From the NCBI GenBank assembly GCA_019914995.1, contig CM034137.1, positions 3,038,001-3,102,000 of the forward strand: a DNA stretch of 64,000 bases, in the 5' to 3' direction. The stretch comes from Acanthochlamys bracteata (Eukaryota > Streptophyta > Magnoliopsida > Pandanales > Velloziaceae). The notes below the pieces were generated by a model. That model saw nothing but the letters and a program-made list of their open reading frames with translations, had not been told where the DNA came from and ran no database searches. Positions 35,712-49,000 of this stretch are shown here, in pieces (position 1 is the stretch's first letter; every line of letters starts with the position of its first letter). A program made the position numbers and the translations under genes.

Positions 35712-38700
35712 TTATTTCATTAGATCCAAGAATACAAAGCTGTTCCACAGACTATGTAACAACATTGAAGCTAGCAAATTCCTTGACCTAGCGAATACTA
35801 CACCCATCACCACACCAAGGAACAATAACGGTAATAGTCTCTGAACGTTAAAATGTGCCAAGGCGAATGCCAATGCACTCACCATTATTGAGCTCCATAG
35901 AGGCATGTATCTAGTCAGCGAAGGTAGAAGGAAACCACGGAACACGATCTCCTCCCATATTGGAGCACAGACTGACACCACCACGGCATACAAAGCCATG
36001 GCGACAGGGTCACGAGCTACAATAGATTGTTCAACACTGGAGACTCCTACAGATGGTGGGGAGATGACGGGGACAAGGTTCAAGTTGACCTGAGAGAGAA
36101 AATTGACTAATGGAAAAAGAAGGCAACCTAGACCAACATCTACATGCCAGTTTCCTTTTAAGCTGAAGCAGAACCAGCCGTGTGGGAGGGGATGAAATCT
36201 GGAAAGGCAGCGCTGGAGAATGGCGATTCCAGCGAGGCCTTCAGCCACGTCTGTCAGAAGGCTGTATAGAGCTTGACCTCTGTGGGTAAGAGATTCCTTA
36301 CTAAATCCGGTGGCATGAGCTAAATATGGGATGATCCATGATCCCACAAACCAGAAAGAGGCAATCCAGAGGAGCATGACCTTCATTGTATATTGATTTT
36401 ACAACATAATCAGGGTTGACAAAGTGAAACTCAAGCTTAAAGATATTTTTCTCGAAACTTCGTTTGAGGAATATCTAAAGTGCAGAAAAGAAAGCATCTG
36501 TAGTTAATGATGTAGAAGATTATCTATGGACAAGTTTCATCAATGAAGATCTCACTACAAGTCCAATGAATGCAAAAGGTTAATTCTAGACATGCCAAAC
36601 ACAACACTAAGGCACTTTTCTAGGGAATTTCACTTGAATCTTGGAACATGTTTTAAATTCTAGTTAGCATGGCAACCCTAAACCCTAAACCTAAAACTAT
36701 TTCAACATTATACTCATGATCAGTAAATGTGGGAAATTCAATCTCATTTGTTCTGCAAGTGCGCACCATCAACGATCTTTCAAACTTACAATAATTACCT
36801 GGACAATGGTTTCTGCCGTCCATGGTACCTTCCAAGGTTCAGCATTTAGTGAGAAGAATTGTTTCAGAACCTGGAATTGCAAAAAAGACTTGTTAATAAT
36901 CATCTCACTCAAAATATTATGACAAGAGGACAAGTCAGTTTCTTTATTTTAATAATTGGCTCAATCATTTTTGGAGCAACTGAAGATATCAACCTGCTGA
37001 CTAGTTTGACAAAGAAGCTTCATGATTGCAGTATCCAATGCATTCATGCAAATTCTAAGAAGAAACTTGTTCTACTTTCTAATGTTTTTTTATCAAAAGG
37101 CTTGCATAAGCCAGTTATGCCATATAACTGGAGTGAATACATTATAATCTTGGAGATTCATTGTAATAGAAAAAGAATACTTTGACCTTGAGCAACTTGA
37201 ACTTATATAAGTAAACTACACTAATAAAACAATTAATGCATGACACGTCACCAAAACAACAATTACAAAATTCAGTAGATACTTCCACAGATTTTGGTTT
37301 GCTAACATTACAATGTTGTATTCTAACAACAAAGACAGTAACTGCAAAACTCCTTTGCAATATGCCAACATCAGTACTCTCCATATAGATTAGCAATCAG
37401 TTCCCAACTTCAGAAATTGTAACTTCGAAATTCCTTTTTTTACCGATGCTGCTTTTATGGCAGTCATAACATAGTGTTAACTGTGGCTAGCATGTCTTAG
37501 TAAAGCACGAAATAAAAGCTCAATGAAAAATACCAGATGATGAGAGCCTTTACTACATCATAATCAATCCTGAACTTAGCTACTTGAGAAAACCACATGT
37601 GTTGTAAGGTAGGAGGGAAGCTGGTGCGGACCAATCTACATTCTAATTGGGAGGTGTAACAACTAAAATTCATATTCTTACCTATTCATAAGAGAAGAAA
37701 ACAAAGCTGCAGAAAAGGATCACCTCCCATGAGACGAGAGGAGATTGTGAAATGAGATGGAGAGACTTCAAGCTATAGCAGGAGTTTATATAAATAAAGC
37801 ATATATTCAGCAGTTCAAAATGACAATTTTAGCTGGCAGTGAGCTAACCATTAAAGAAGACATGATCCGAAAGGTACTCTTTTATCATATTAAAGAGAAT
37901 TCTTTTGTTCTCAATTGCAAAAACCTAAAGCATGGAAACAGCTTATCTTATTTCTCTGGCAAGTCCAGGATGACAATATCAACAGATGCTCAAAGAAATA
38001 GAAGCAATTTCCAATTACAAAAGAATTGCCAATCAAACCCAAAATTGGACACCAGTAAAAATGTGGCTCTAGTTTCGGTTTCTAACACATGTAAATCCTC
38101 ATATGGCCAGTTGAGAGAACCTTGCACTCCTAGAATCCTCTCTAACTAAAATATTGCATGGGTTTTCCTTTCAGGATAATTTTCACAAAATTGGGGAAAT
38201 GTCAATTCTACTTTCCAATATTATCTACAGTGGTAGAACTTAGAGTACATTATTGTCCTTTTCATCAAAACTGTAACCTTTGGAAACTATAATAAAAAGT
38301 TCAAATGACTCAAAAAGACAAATTATGTATGTCAAGAGCTGCCAATCCCCATTTTCAGGGAAGACCATCAAGAAAGTCCCTTAAGAACCTAGAGGAGCAC
38401 CAAAGCTATCCTAGAAAGGCAAGAGAACCATAAAACTACCACTGGGATATAAAATCATATGCTTTGTTTACTGCAATAAAAATAAGAAACTTATCTTGGT
38501 TCTGTATTTTCACTAGAATCACTGTACAAAACATTAGAAGTCAACTTTTCATCTAACAGCAAAGCTACTTAGCGTGCAGCATTTCCTTTTATATAATTAT
38601 TCCAAGAATCGTAGAGTTCAAATTGTTCAAGGAAACTTCAGATTGCCATTTCTACCTCTCCATATCTAGATCCTAAGCAAAGAGTATACATACTAGATAA

Positions 38701-39305
38701 TATCATCTGTTATGTTTTTATAGACTAATATATCAACATATCCATACTAGATAATACCGATCATTGAATGCAATATATACTGATACCAATATCGAACTCC
38801 CGCATTCCAAACTGTCAACGCGTGATTTTCGTAAAGAATACCACACACACATCACACTAAAATTGATTTAAAGTAAAAAGAAAGAAGAGAAACACGACTC
38901 CACCTTTTGTATAGTAGATACGTGCTCTTTAAACACAGAGCTCGGCTTGTCTGATCCAAGCCTCTCTGATTTCTTCAAAGGTTGCAACTTTGGGTCTCGC
39001 ACCAATTTCTCTTCCTCCTCTTCGCCGTTCTTAAAGCACGAAACATGAGCCAGCTTCCATCTCTTAAGAATTAAAATAAGCGCCAAAACTTTACCATTTA
39101 TAATACAAACCAATAAAAAGCAAAGAAACAGACTCAATCAATAAATGAATCTATTGTATACCTTAGTAATTTGGCAGGAGCGAATCGAAAGAAGATTATT
39201 TGCTATTAGTTTCTGAAAAGGTTTAAACGAAGAGGAAGCAGCGGTGGTATAGAGAAGTGGAGAAGATGATTTCGCCGCGAGACAGCGGCACGGGCTGCTG
39301 TACAT
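35712..39305 (-). CDS. CPBP/CAAX-type intramembrane protease, probably plastid
   Basis: Four minus-strand exons (39162-39305, 38904-39062, 36799-36870, 35712-36380) join in frame to about 347 residues. An in-frame ATG at 39320 would add five residues. The N-terminus (SSPCRCLAAKSSSPLLYTTA) is rich in Ser/Thr/Ala and basic residues and looks like a plastid transit peptide. Exon 2 encodes a charged, glutamate-rich linker. The rest is strongly hydrophobic and has the CPBP (Abi/CAAX) signature: EEIVFRGFLLPS near residue 268, FALAHFN near 301 and HSLWNSFVF near 334, supplying the Glu-Glu and His residues of glutamic intramembrane proteases. FSKESLTHRGQALYSLLTDV resembles Arabidopsis At3g26085. The substrate is unknown. 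The intron 36871-38903 is 2 kb and holds no gene I can support. Confidence 0.88.
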
Positions 39306-39320
39306 CACAGGGTGAAGCAA

Positions 39321-42215
39321 CGACGCCGCCGCCGCTTGACGTTAAACACTAGTTTGTCACCATACGGCCGCCGCCCTCTGGTATCCGGCGGCCAGAGAGA
39401 GAGAGGAAGCTGGATAGAAGGTGCCGCGGAAGGAAACAGAAGCAGAGGGCGCTGTTTCAGTTTCCGGAGTCGCAGATGGACTAAAGAAGTAGAATAATTG
39501 AAGGGTAGAAATATGTAATTATTCACTCAATTAGTTAAAATTGGTAAAATATTTCCATAGTTAAAGTAACTACTTTTTACAATTATAATTCTTGTTCCTA
39601 CTTAGTAGTTCTATTAAAAACTTTTTGAAACTAAATTCTTTTGTATTTAAAAATTTTTGTACAGCACAAAATCATATTAATATTTTATATAATGGATAAA
39701 ATATTATTATTTAATAGTATATACGATAAATAAAGTATTATTATTTATTTAAATAAAAATTTATATTTTATTTGTAATATCTAAATTTGTTAGTAGGTCA
39801 AATTTAAATCATGTTTGGAGTTAAAAATCCTTATGTATTATTTTCTCCTTTTTTTTTTTACTTTTTCTACTTTATTTCTTATTTTTTATCTTTTTTTTTT
39901 AATTCGATAGTCACCTAACTCTATTTTCATCCAATTAGTTTCACTCATCTTTTCCGCACAATCAGCTCCTTCAGTGATAATTTTCTCGTTAGCTCTCAGA
40001 CCATCATCCTTCTCCCTTCCTATAGTCATCATCACAATTCAAGCGAGCTACACTGCGCGGGATAGAAATTAGAGATTTCATCAGATCATTTCGCCGGTGA
40101 TCCTACGACGCTAAGTAGATAGAAATATTCTTCTCATCTTGCTAACTCTTTTCTCTCACATATTTACGTTGATTTTAGGCTCCAACATGTGATTGCACAT
40201 GAGCTCATTGCTGAACATTATTCCGTCAATTTCGGCTGCCGACATCAAATTTAAAGCTTGGCACCACTTTCCTTAAGCTCTATTGGTGTTATTGCTGCTT
40301 TTCGCCGTGTTTAACACCCTCTCAATCGGAATCCTAACTCGCGAAAATTCAGCGAACTTCAACTTCCAGCTAGCTCGATCTTATAGGTGAGTGAAATTCT
40401 TGTATCGCATATTCGAAATTGTTATTGGATCAATTATTGATTTGCTTCTTTGTAGATAATTGTAGGATTGAAAATATACAAATTGTTTTCGATTCAAGTC
40501 GTTTTGAAATTTGATCGTTCCGTTTCATAGGTGTGCTTCTTCAATTCGTTAACCTTAGTATTGGTTGTGTAGTGGATAGGATTTTGGGGAATTATTGAAT
40601 GGACGAGTACAAGAATGGTTCACCATGTGCTATTAAATTTTGGACTTGAATTTAGTTATGCATTTTATTACGAGTATTTGGTTTAGCTTTCATTTAGGTT
40701 ATTTGTTTATTGAATGTGTCTGTATGTGCATTAAGTGTGCGAACGACTTGAGCGTAGGTGATGCGGCCTGGAGTTAATAGTTGATCAGAGTAGCTGGTTG
40801 GACCGCAGGTAAGGATTACCGTATCTTTGCTTTTTTAGCTATATCATTATGCTTTCAGTACAGATAGTATCTGTTTTGAAAACTTCGACATACCTTACCA
40901 TTATCTATATATATTGTTATTGATGCTTCATGCTACATTTGCCTGTATAAGCATGCTTACTTTTATATCATGTTATAACCATGATAGCATGTTAGTACAT
41001 TATAAACATAGGTTGCATAATTATAAACATAATTGATATACATGTCAATGCTTATATTTCAAACTTACATACTATAATTATGATAGCATTAAAAGAATGG
41101 GGCATAACATGCATGTTCATTGTGTGAAAATTTATTTTATTGTATCTACTTGTTAAGTGTTTGGTTGATATGAGACAATATAAAACCTGACAAGTATTGT
41201 CTAAACCTATTATATACTGAATGCTTGCATGAGATATTAATGCCGGTAGTTCACATGACATACTGAGTACCAAGATATATGAATTATCGTGTGTTCCAAA
41301 ATATTCTAGGCACTTTGCTATGTTGAGACGAATTGTCGGTGAGTCCTAAAGCATACTAGTCTCAAAGTATCACGTATGTATTTTTGTGTGATATACATAG
41401 CAGCATGATACAAATTAAAAATGTGGTCTCTCTCGATCACTTACATTGTATGATTGTTACTCTTAATACATCCGTATTTAATATTACATATGCTTACTTG
41501 CGTGAACACATTATTTATACCTTTGAGAGTGAAGCATGATATTGTTTTCATAATTATCTCATCTCTATGCTAAAAACTAAGTCGGTATGAGACTATTTGG
41601 GACTTAGTAGAATTGATCTGATCTATTTTTATATCTGTTACATATTGATAGTACTATAAAATCTAGGTAATGCATTACTTATCTTAATTGAGCATTATGC
41701 TACAGTTACATCACTGAAACTGCGTTCAATTATTTTTTTTCTTTGACCTCTCCTAAATAAGTTAGAGGCTAGTAGACACAGATTAGATATGATACTACTG
41801 GACATTGAGAAGTGCTGAGTATATAGTAGTAAATCTTTTGTCATGTAGTTGGTTCTATAAATCTCGAACGATATGCATTTTTCTTGTACATTATTGTATA
41901 TAGTATTAATATTATCATTTTGTTATAAAAATATGTTATGGCTGCCGGTAGCCACTAGTCATATTTTAGGTATAACTGTTCTTTCATATTAGTTATTTTC
42001 TTTTGTTTTGCTATTGGTAATAAATATGGTTATTTGTAATTGTACATGTCTCCTCTTATTGAGTTTTTAGGAAATGTCATAATAAAATTTTCTTGAGTTT
42101 GGTAATTCATCGGTTTGATCAAGTTTGGGTTAGGCGTATTGAATTGGGCCGAGTATAAGCCTCATCTAGCCTCAGTTTAATTCAGTGATAGTTAGGTCTA
42201 ATTTTAAGTCTGGAC
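39321..42215 (+). repeat. Probable worn 5' LTR and upstream DNA of a gypsy element
   Basis: The segment ends AAGTCTGGACA, followed by ATT and TGATATCAGAGC at 42220-42231, a close match to the plant initiator-Met primer-binding site. The sequence just before 42215 therefore should be the end of a 5' LTR (U5). The left end of the LTR was not located; part of 39321-39900 must be the promoter of the CPBP protease gene and AT-rich filler. No second copy of this LTR was seen in the window. Confidence 0.45.
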
Positions 42216-42219
42216 AATT

Positions 42220-43315
42220 TGATATCAGAGCGAGTCTGTCTTGAGAGATTACAGAGCTTACGTTAATTACTTTTGCATACTTTGATCTCATTTCATTTTA
42301 ACGTTAGATTTTATATAGGATTTATAATGCCGCCTAAACGTAGATAAGGATGTTCGTCCACAAGTTCCGGAGCTACCACTAAGGCTAGAGGTCGCGTTTT
42401 TACACGTCGTGCATCATCCACGAAACCTACAGCTCTCTGAGTCAAGTCATAGTGGAGATACTATAGCTGTGTTGAGAGTTGAGATGAACGCTTGTCGTCA
42501 AAAGATGATGCGTGTAGTCAGCAGTTTTAGCTCAGATAATAACCTTGGACAATAAACCTAGTAGATCTACGATTTCTACTGCACCAGATCCTCTAGTGCC
42601 CAGGTTAGTACGCCTGTTGTTCATGAACAGCAGACCCAAGTAATGGTGATTGCTTCAGGCAATACTCAGAGTGGCTTGAGAGGTTCAATCATTGTCCCTC
42701 AAGAGGTGTCTATTAAGATGTTTATGGAGCATAACATGCTCGAGTTTTATGGAGAACACTTTGAGAACCCTAAGATGTTTCTAATCAAACTATGTAAAAT
42801 TAAGGATATGTTGCACTACTACCCTAAGAGGATGTTAAATTTTGCTATGTTCGTTTAAAAGATTTGGCCCATATCTAATATGAGATAGTGATGAGCAACG
42901 AGTACGGGCCCAATAACATAGATTGAGTTTCAGAAGTTGTTTTTCGACAGGTTCCTTCTCACTGGTTTGAGAAATAGTAGGATTGATATACCGAGGGCTT
43001 ATAGCAATTGGACATGCCTGTAAGGAAGTATATTCTGGAAGTCAACAGATTCATACTCTATGCGCCTCAGTTATTTAATACTAAGAAAGAGAAAATTCGT
43101 CGTTTTATAAAGGGACTGAACCTTAAACTATTCCTGGTTCTTTATGGCTCTTCTTTAGAGACGGTTACTCAGACTTTTGATACTGTTATTAAAGCAGAGA
43201 TTAGACTTATAGCTCGTGGTGAAATGGAACTTAAAAAGCCGAAGACAAGTGGACAGCTTAGTCATGCTATCTCAAAGAGGGAAAAACAGGGCCAGAGATA
43301 GGAACAGCGCATAAT
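42220..43315 (+). pseudogene. Ty3/gypsy gag remnant with primer-binding site
   Basis: After the primer-binding site (TGATATCAGAGC, 42220-42231), a start at 42327 reads MPPKRR and then a stop. Basic-rich gag N-termini of this kind are common in plant gypsy elements. The gag core is visible in shifting frames: MFMEHNMLEFYGEHF with FENPKMFLIKLCKIKDM (about 42720-42850), then FQKLFFDRFLLTGLRN and PVRKYILEVNRF (about 42930-43060), and KIRRFIKGLNLKLFLVL (about 43090-43140). Several stops and frameshifts interrupt it. No zinc knuckle, protease or polymerase follows before 43315, so the 3' part was lost or never present here. Confidence 0.7.
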
Positions 43316-43319
43316 CCGG

Positions 43320-43830
43320 GTTCACAACTGACACTGGTCTAGACCAAGCCTAGGTCAAATTCGGATTTGGCCCAGTCTAGTAAGCCTCTTTAATACTAGA
43401 TTCAACCTAACTCATAATGTAGAACTTGCCCGAGTATTCAAAACTTTCGGACAGATTCTCCCTTATAAATGTAAAGGATTACCATAACAAGTATTCACAT
43501 TAATATTCATAAACGAATAAAAGAATTTATATCATAAACTAAGGCATACGCTGACATTATTCATTTATTACAAGGCCCGAAAATATACTCCAAATAAATA
43601 ATTATTCAAAATTGTACAGGTTTATCGACATTGCAGAGCCATTTATATGCAAAATGAAATAAACATACTAGAGCTAAATTGATATTGTTCACATGCGAGC
43701 ACAAAAATACTGTCACATTAGCTACTTTCTACCAGCACCTTCGAACTATCTGACGGAGGCAAAAAAAAAAGACTGAGTTCAGTCTCAGTGAAGTGAAAAA
43801 CAGAATGCACCAATTTTGGATTCATAACGC
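43320..43830 (-). repeat. Possible gypsy LTR fragment in opposite orientation
   Basis: Read on the minus strand, this stretch contains CACTGAGACTGAACTCAGTC (about 43770-43795) and, further along, CCTTTACATTTATAAGGGAG and CTCGGGCAAG words that I associate with plant gypsy LTRs. It has no coding potential and no partner in the window. The call is by recalled word pattern only. Confidence 0.4.
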
Positions 43831-46010
43831 TTTATATAATTAATTTTATTCCTATCATTCTAAATAAAAAATGTAAAGGTTAGATCAGGTACAACTATAT
43901 GCAATGCATTATGCAACAATAAATAAATAAAAATATAGTTAATACGATTATTCTAAACAATAATGAGCATTATTAAACACTTACTAAAAAAACATATTAT
44001 TGCAAACTTACTAGTAAATAATAAAATAAAACCAAATTATAAATAAATAATTAGTTAAACATAATGTACTAAATATAAAGTAATAAGTATTGATAAATAA
44101 CTAATGTAATAAATAAATTAAGTAGTTAAATTATAACATATTAAATAATAACTAAATACACAGATAAATAAATAATAAATACTGAATGTCATATTAACAA
44201 TCAATCAAATAAATATATATCATATAATAATTTATTAGTTACAATATACTTTATTACTCAATTAACAATTATTAATTCTTATATTTTGTCTTAATTTTCT
44301 ACCATCTTATATATATATATATATATACATATAATTTTCTTATTATTTTTAATTTGTTTTAAAATTTTAAAATGTTAATCTCATTAATTATTTATTTTCT
44401 CTGTCTTATTTATGTATCTGACCTTTTTTTATTTTCTGTCTCACTTTTGCTTTAATTTTTCCAACCTTCATTCCTTATTTTGTTCTTTTATTTTCTGTCA
44501 TTCTCTTCAATTTTCTGACTTCTTTTATATATCTTTTGATTTGTTATTTTAATATTTAATTGAAGAAATTAGTTATCTAAAATGAGTATCAAATTTTAGT
44601 TTATAATTAGTAGTCTATAAACTGTTTAAAAATTAAATTTTGTCACTATAGTAATATGAAGTATGCTATCTAATACTATATTTTAACACTAAAAACTGAA
44701 GTGTGTATTAATATGGTATCAAAAGTTTGATAACATATTAATTCTTTTTCATCTTAAACTTACTTTGCCGGTCGAATTTGATGAAATAATTATCTGCAGT
44801 TATGGTGCGTTTACCTACCATTCAAATTTTATTTTTTTAAAAATTATTTTTAATATAAAATGAATAAATAATTTAAAATAATTTTTTTATTATATTTTTT
44901 CTCAAAATTTAATTTCAAACTTACTATTAATACAAAATTAATAAAATTTATATTAAATATGTTTAATTTATTAAACTTATTTTTAAAAAAGTGAGTTTTT
45001 ATTAAAATAAACACACTCTATATGTAAAAAATGAGAACAAGCTTAAAATTATGTCTTTATTTTCTTTTGCTATTCTTAAATTTAACTAAAAATATTTTAC
45101 ATTGTTGTTTATTTATGAGATACTTATGAACAAAATGGTTCCTGTAAGGTAGTTCTAAAAAAGGTTTATACTAATATTTGTATTTCAAAGGCCATACATC
45201 AAATTTTCAAATTAATATAATAAATACATGCAATTAATTTGAGAAAAATAAATCATTCTTAAAGTTATTAATAAGAGGATCTTCACAATTTTAAAATTGA
45301 TTGATGTACTTTTCATTACTTGGCAACCAAACCTATTTGTTTGAATTAAAAGTTGTTTATTAAAAAATAAACTATTACAAATGAAGTAGTATAAATTAAT
45401 TTTTTTATATCTTTTATTATTAAAATAGTTTTTTAGTTTTTAACTAAAAATGAATTAAAAATAATTTTTATTTTTGAAAAAATGAGTTATAAAAAATAAA
45501 CAAATATATTTTAAAAGAGATCGATAGAAGTAAAATTTTTGAAAATAATTTCATAGTTAAAAATAAAATTTTATTAATTATATGTAAAATTGAGTTAAAA
45601 TAAATTTGTGAAACTTATACATTCTCATTTGAACTGACACCAACCATCTAAACACAATTTCCAGAAGAAGTACCTAAAATTTTGAAGAATTTTCTTTAGC
45701 CAGTTGTCGCTAATATTAATAAACATCTTAACGAAACTTTTCAATTCCAGAAGGAATTAAAAAGTTTTAATTAACAATAATCAAATTATTAATTCATTGA
45801 CTTTATAATTAAATCACTCACCACTGCTCAACCAAAACGTGTAAGCTTTAGCAGTTACTTTCCCGCTCTTTCTTTCCTTTCTCGAACACTGAGCCGACGC
45901 AATGTAATAAAGCCTCTAAACTTTTTCCACTCATCAATTTCAGTTGTCATTCAAACTACATCAAAACAAATTTCAATCTCAATCTGTTTGCCGCCTCGTG
46001 ATTAGTGCAA
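43831..46010. other. Very AT-rich intergenic DNA and zinc-finger gene promoter
   Basis: Mostly short A/T-only words with a TA microsatellite at about 44311-44328. A family-B MITE-like repeat lies at 44803-45020 (starts GGTGCGTTTACCTACC, ends AATAAACACACTC). The last few hundred bases should contain the promoter and leader of the PARP-type zinc-finger gene. No protein segment was found. Confidence 0.5.
44803..45020. repeat. AT-rich MITE-like repeat, family B copy 2
   Basis: Ends GGTGCGTTTACCTACC and ATTAAAATAAACACACTC form short imperfect inverted repeats of the same kind as 22565-22805. The interior shares the TCAAAATTTAATTTCAAACT block. Non-coding. Confidence 0.5.
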
Positions 46011-49000
46011 ATGGCTCCTCCTGCTAAGCCGGAGTCGGCGAAGGTTGTGGCGGAGTACGCGAAATCAGGGCGATCGGGTTGTAAGGGTTGTGGTGAGTCT
46101 ATTCCTGCTGGCTCACTCCGTCTTGGGATTGTTGCTAAAGATCCGCGAGGGTTTGAAGCAACGAAGTGGCATCACTTGGCTTGTTTCAAGCCTCCCCATC
46201 TCATCGGATCTGTTGAGGAGATTGAGGGGTTCTCTAACCTTCACGTAGGGTTTGTTTTTAGGGTTTGATTTTCGATCTTCTTCTTTTCCTTTGGCTTGAC
46301 GTTGGTGTGGATATGAGTTTTGTTTGTTTTTGGTTTGTGCAGAAAGCTGATCAGGAATCACTGAAGGAATGGGAGTCTGGGGAACTAGTTAATGTGCCTC
46401 CGGAGAAGGTTGTGTTGTTTTTCTCTTTCCAGTTAGTTTTGTCTTTTTTTTCTTTGCTTGTTTTTATATGAGTCTAGAAAAACTTGGTGCCAATTTGACG
46501 TTTGTTTCAGAGATTTAGGGGACGTTTGGGATTGCCTAAATAAGTAGCTCTGATAAAAAGAGCTTATTTTTAAAGCTTCTTGGGAAACTAGTTTGTTTAT
46601 TAATTAAAAAAGAAAAAATTTTATGTATAAAAGTTTTATAATATATAATTTACTTATAGTTTTAAATTTTAAAAATTTTAAATACTGTAGAAAATTTATC
46701 GTAAAACGAAATGCTTATTTGAAACGAAGAAGTTGCTAGCAACATACCGCCAAACTTGCACGTAGGTCATGTTTTAATTGCAAAGAACTTTATTTGCTCC
46801 CTCCATATTTTGACTTCCGTTATTTTATATGTTTCAATTAATTACTTTGAAGTTCACTCTTATTTTTACACCAAACTCCTACTTCCGTCAAACTTTATTT
46901 TTATAAAACTCATTTTGGTGAAACTAACTTTCATGTAATTAAAGCATGCCTCTTAGTCATTTTCAGAGATACACAACATATGTCTTTAATTTTATTAATA
47001 TTTGATTCTTACTAAAAGAGAGTTGTATATTTTGTTAGGCAAAAAATTTAATTATACCTCCCAAAATTTTAGAGCTTTTTAACGGTTATAAAACTTCAAG
47101 TATCAAGTCAGTTATAGCGGAGGAAATAAAGGTGTATTATTGTGGAGATGTGTTTGAGATAGCCGTTCAATCTTGGTTATCATGATAATATGCTTGTCCG
47201 TACACTGGGAAAAAAAACCTATTTACATTTCTTAAGATTAAATCTAGTTTAAGATATACCTGCTGAATGTTTTAGTTTCATCATTGATAGTGTTAATCTT
47301 CCAATTTTCGCCTTTAGTGTTCACAAATTCACAAAATGGGATTTAATTTGCAACCCCCAAAAGAATAAGAATTACTCTATGTTGAACTTCATCATGTGTT
47401 ATCTACTTCTCTTTAATTGGATTGACAAATATTATATCATGATGATCAAACTCTCAACATGTTAGACGATCAAACAAAATTTTGATTGGATTGCCCTGGA
47501 TATTATACATCATTCAATCTTCACCGTTCTGATATAGATTACAGATTTAGATTAAGTTATGTTGAGAAAATTTTAGGTGCATAGTTTATTACAAAAAATA
47601 ATTATGTTATGCCTTTCAGATACTTATAACCCTTCAAGAATAATGTTGTTTTTGTGTTTCTATTTATTATGCATTTGTTCATTTTTTAAGTTTTAATTTA
47701 AATGTGAAAGCACTATTATAGGCATTGTGACCCATATCCTGACTTTTAGGAGTATTAGTTCGGTACAATCATTATTAAAATTTGGTATATACAATTTTTT
47801 TCAAGTAAATAATTCACTCAATATATTAGTAAAAAATGAGGGTATAAGTTTTTAAAGATTTTATGATGAAATAATCTGTTCAAATGAATAATTAGTAATA
47901 TTGTTAAAATTGAGGATGTAGAAGTCTTTTATACATTATGGACCACATACCAAGTATAAGAGTAATATAGATTTGTTGGATGGTTTTAGGGTAGTGGCTG
48001 AAATAGAATCTTTCTTTTAAATGAAAGTTGTTTATATGGATTAATAAAGGAAATCATTGTACTAGGCTCTGAAATATTTCGTGGAATTGAACTTGTAAAT
48101 CGACCTAGTTAACGGCTAATAGAGCGATTTATGGCTATGCATTTAATGTTGTTGTTTGGTATCATGGTAAAGCACAAGTTGTTGCACTGGTTAAAACTCC
48201 CTCTTTTATTCTAGTAAATTGAACAACACCTAGCGCTTCTAGCTTTTGTTGAAGATCAAGTATTGGTTTGATATGTCACATTTCAAAGCACAAGAAAAAC
48301 TCATGTGTTGGTTATATCATTTTCTTGGGTCTTGAATGTATAATGAAAATATAAACATAGTTTAAGTATTGATTTGGTACTTGTTGGCTTCTACGCAATT
48401 GTTCTTTAACGTTCTATTAAGTTTTCTTAATGTTTTATATTTATAATCATGCCATCTGCAGGTTGAGAAAAGCCATGAAACTGGAAAGAGAAAGTCCAAC
48501 AGAAAAGGTTCCGATAAGCCCAAGGTTTACTGGTTTAATTTATTGTTTTTGTTTTACAGCTTCAGTTAGATGATATGTGACAAACCATTTCATACATTTA
48601 TTAGAACTATGCTTTTTTAAGTTCCATAGCCTCTGAATTGCTTCTTAGTTGAGATGTTTTCTGCAAAATGCCTTCAAATAAGAGAGGCCTGGTGTGCATG
48701 ACTTTCCACATATTTAAATACCTTCTTTCATAGACAAGAACTGAGCATATAGAGAATCAACAAAAGCTAGAATGCAGTGGATGAACAGGTTTCTGTCTAT
48801 ACTAGAGGTGCCTTTTTAACTAGGAAGTAGCAACAGCTGCTAAACATGGCCTACTTCCCCCACAGCTTGTTATCCGAAGTTTAAAAGCAAGCACATTTGA
48901 AGCTATGGCTTTGTTGGCCAACCACCACATAACTGTTTGTTATCCTGACACCAAAATTTCTGGCTCTTGATTTAGAATTAAAAAGTATATGCAGATTTTT

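Noticed and set aside
37757..38149. A 130-codon open frame on the plus strand
   Set aside because: It lies within the 2 kb intron of the CPBP protease gene, has no recognisable motif and shows A/T-driven composition.
44311..44328. TA repeat considered as a possible MITE boundary
   Set aside because: No inverted arms were found around it, so it is treated as a plain microsatellite.
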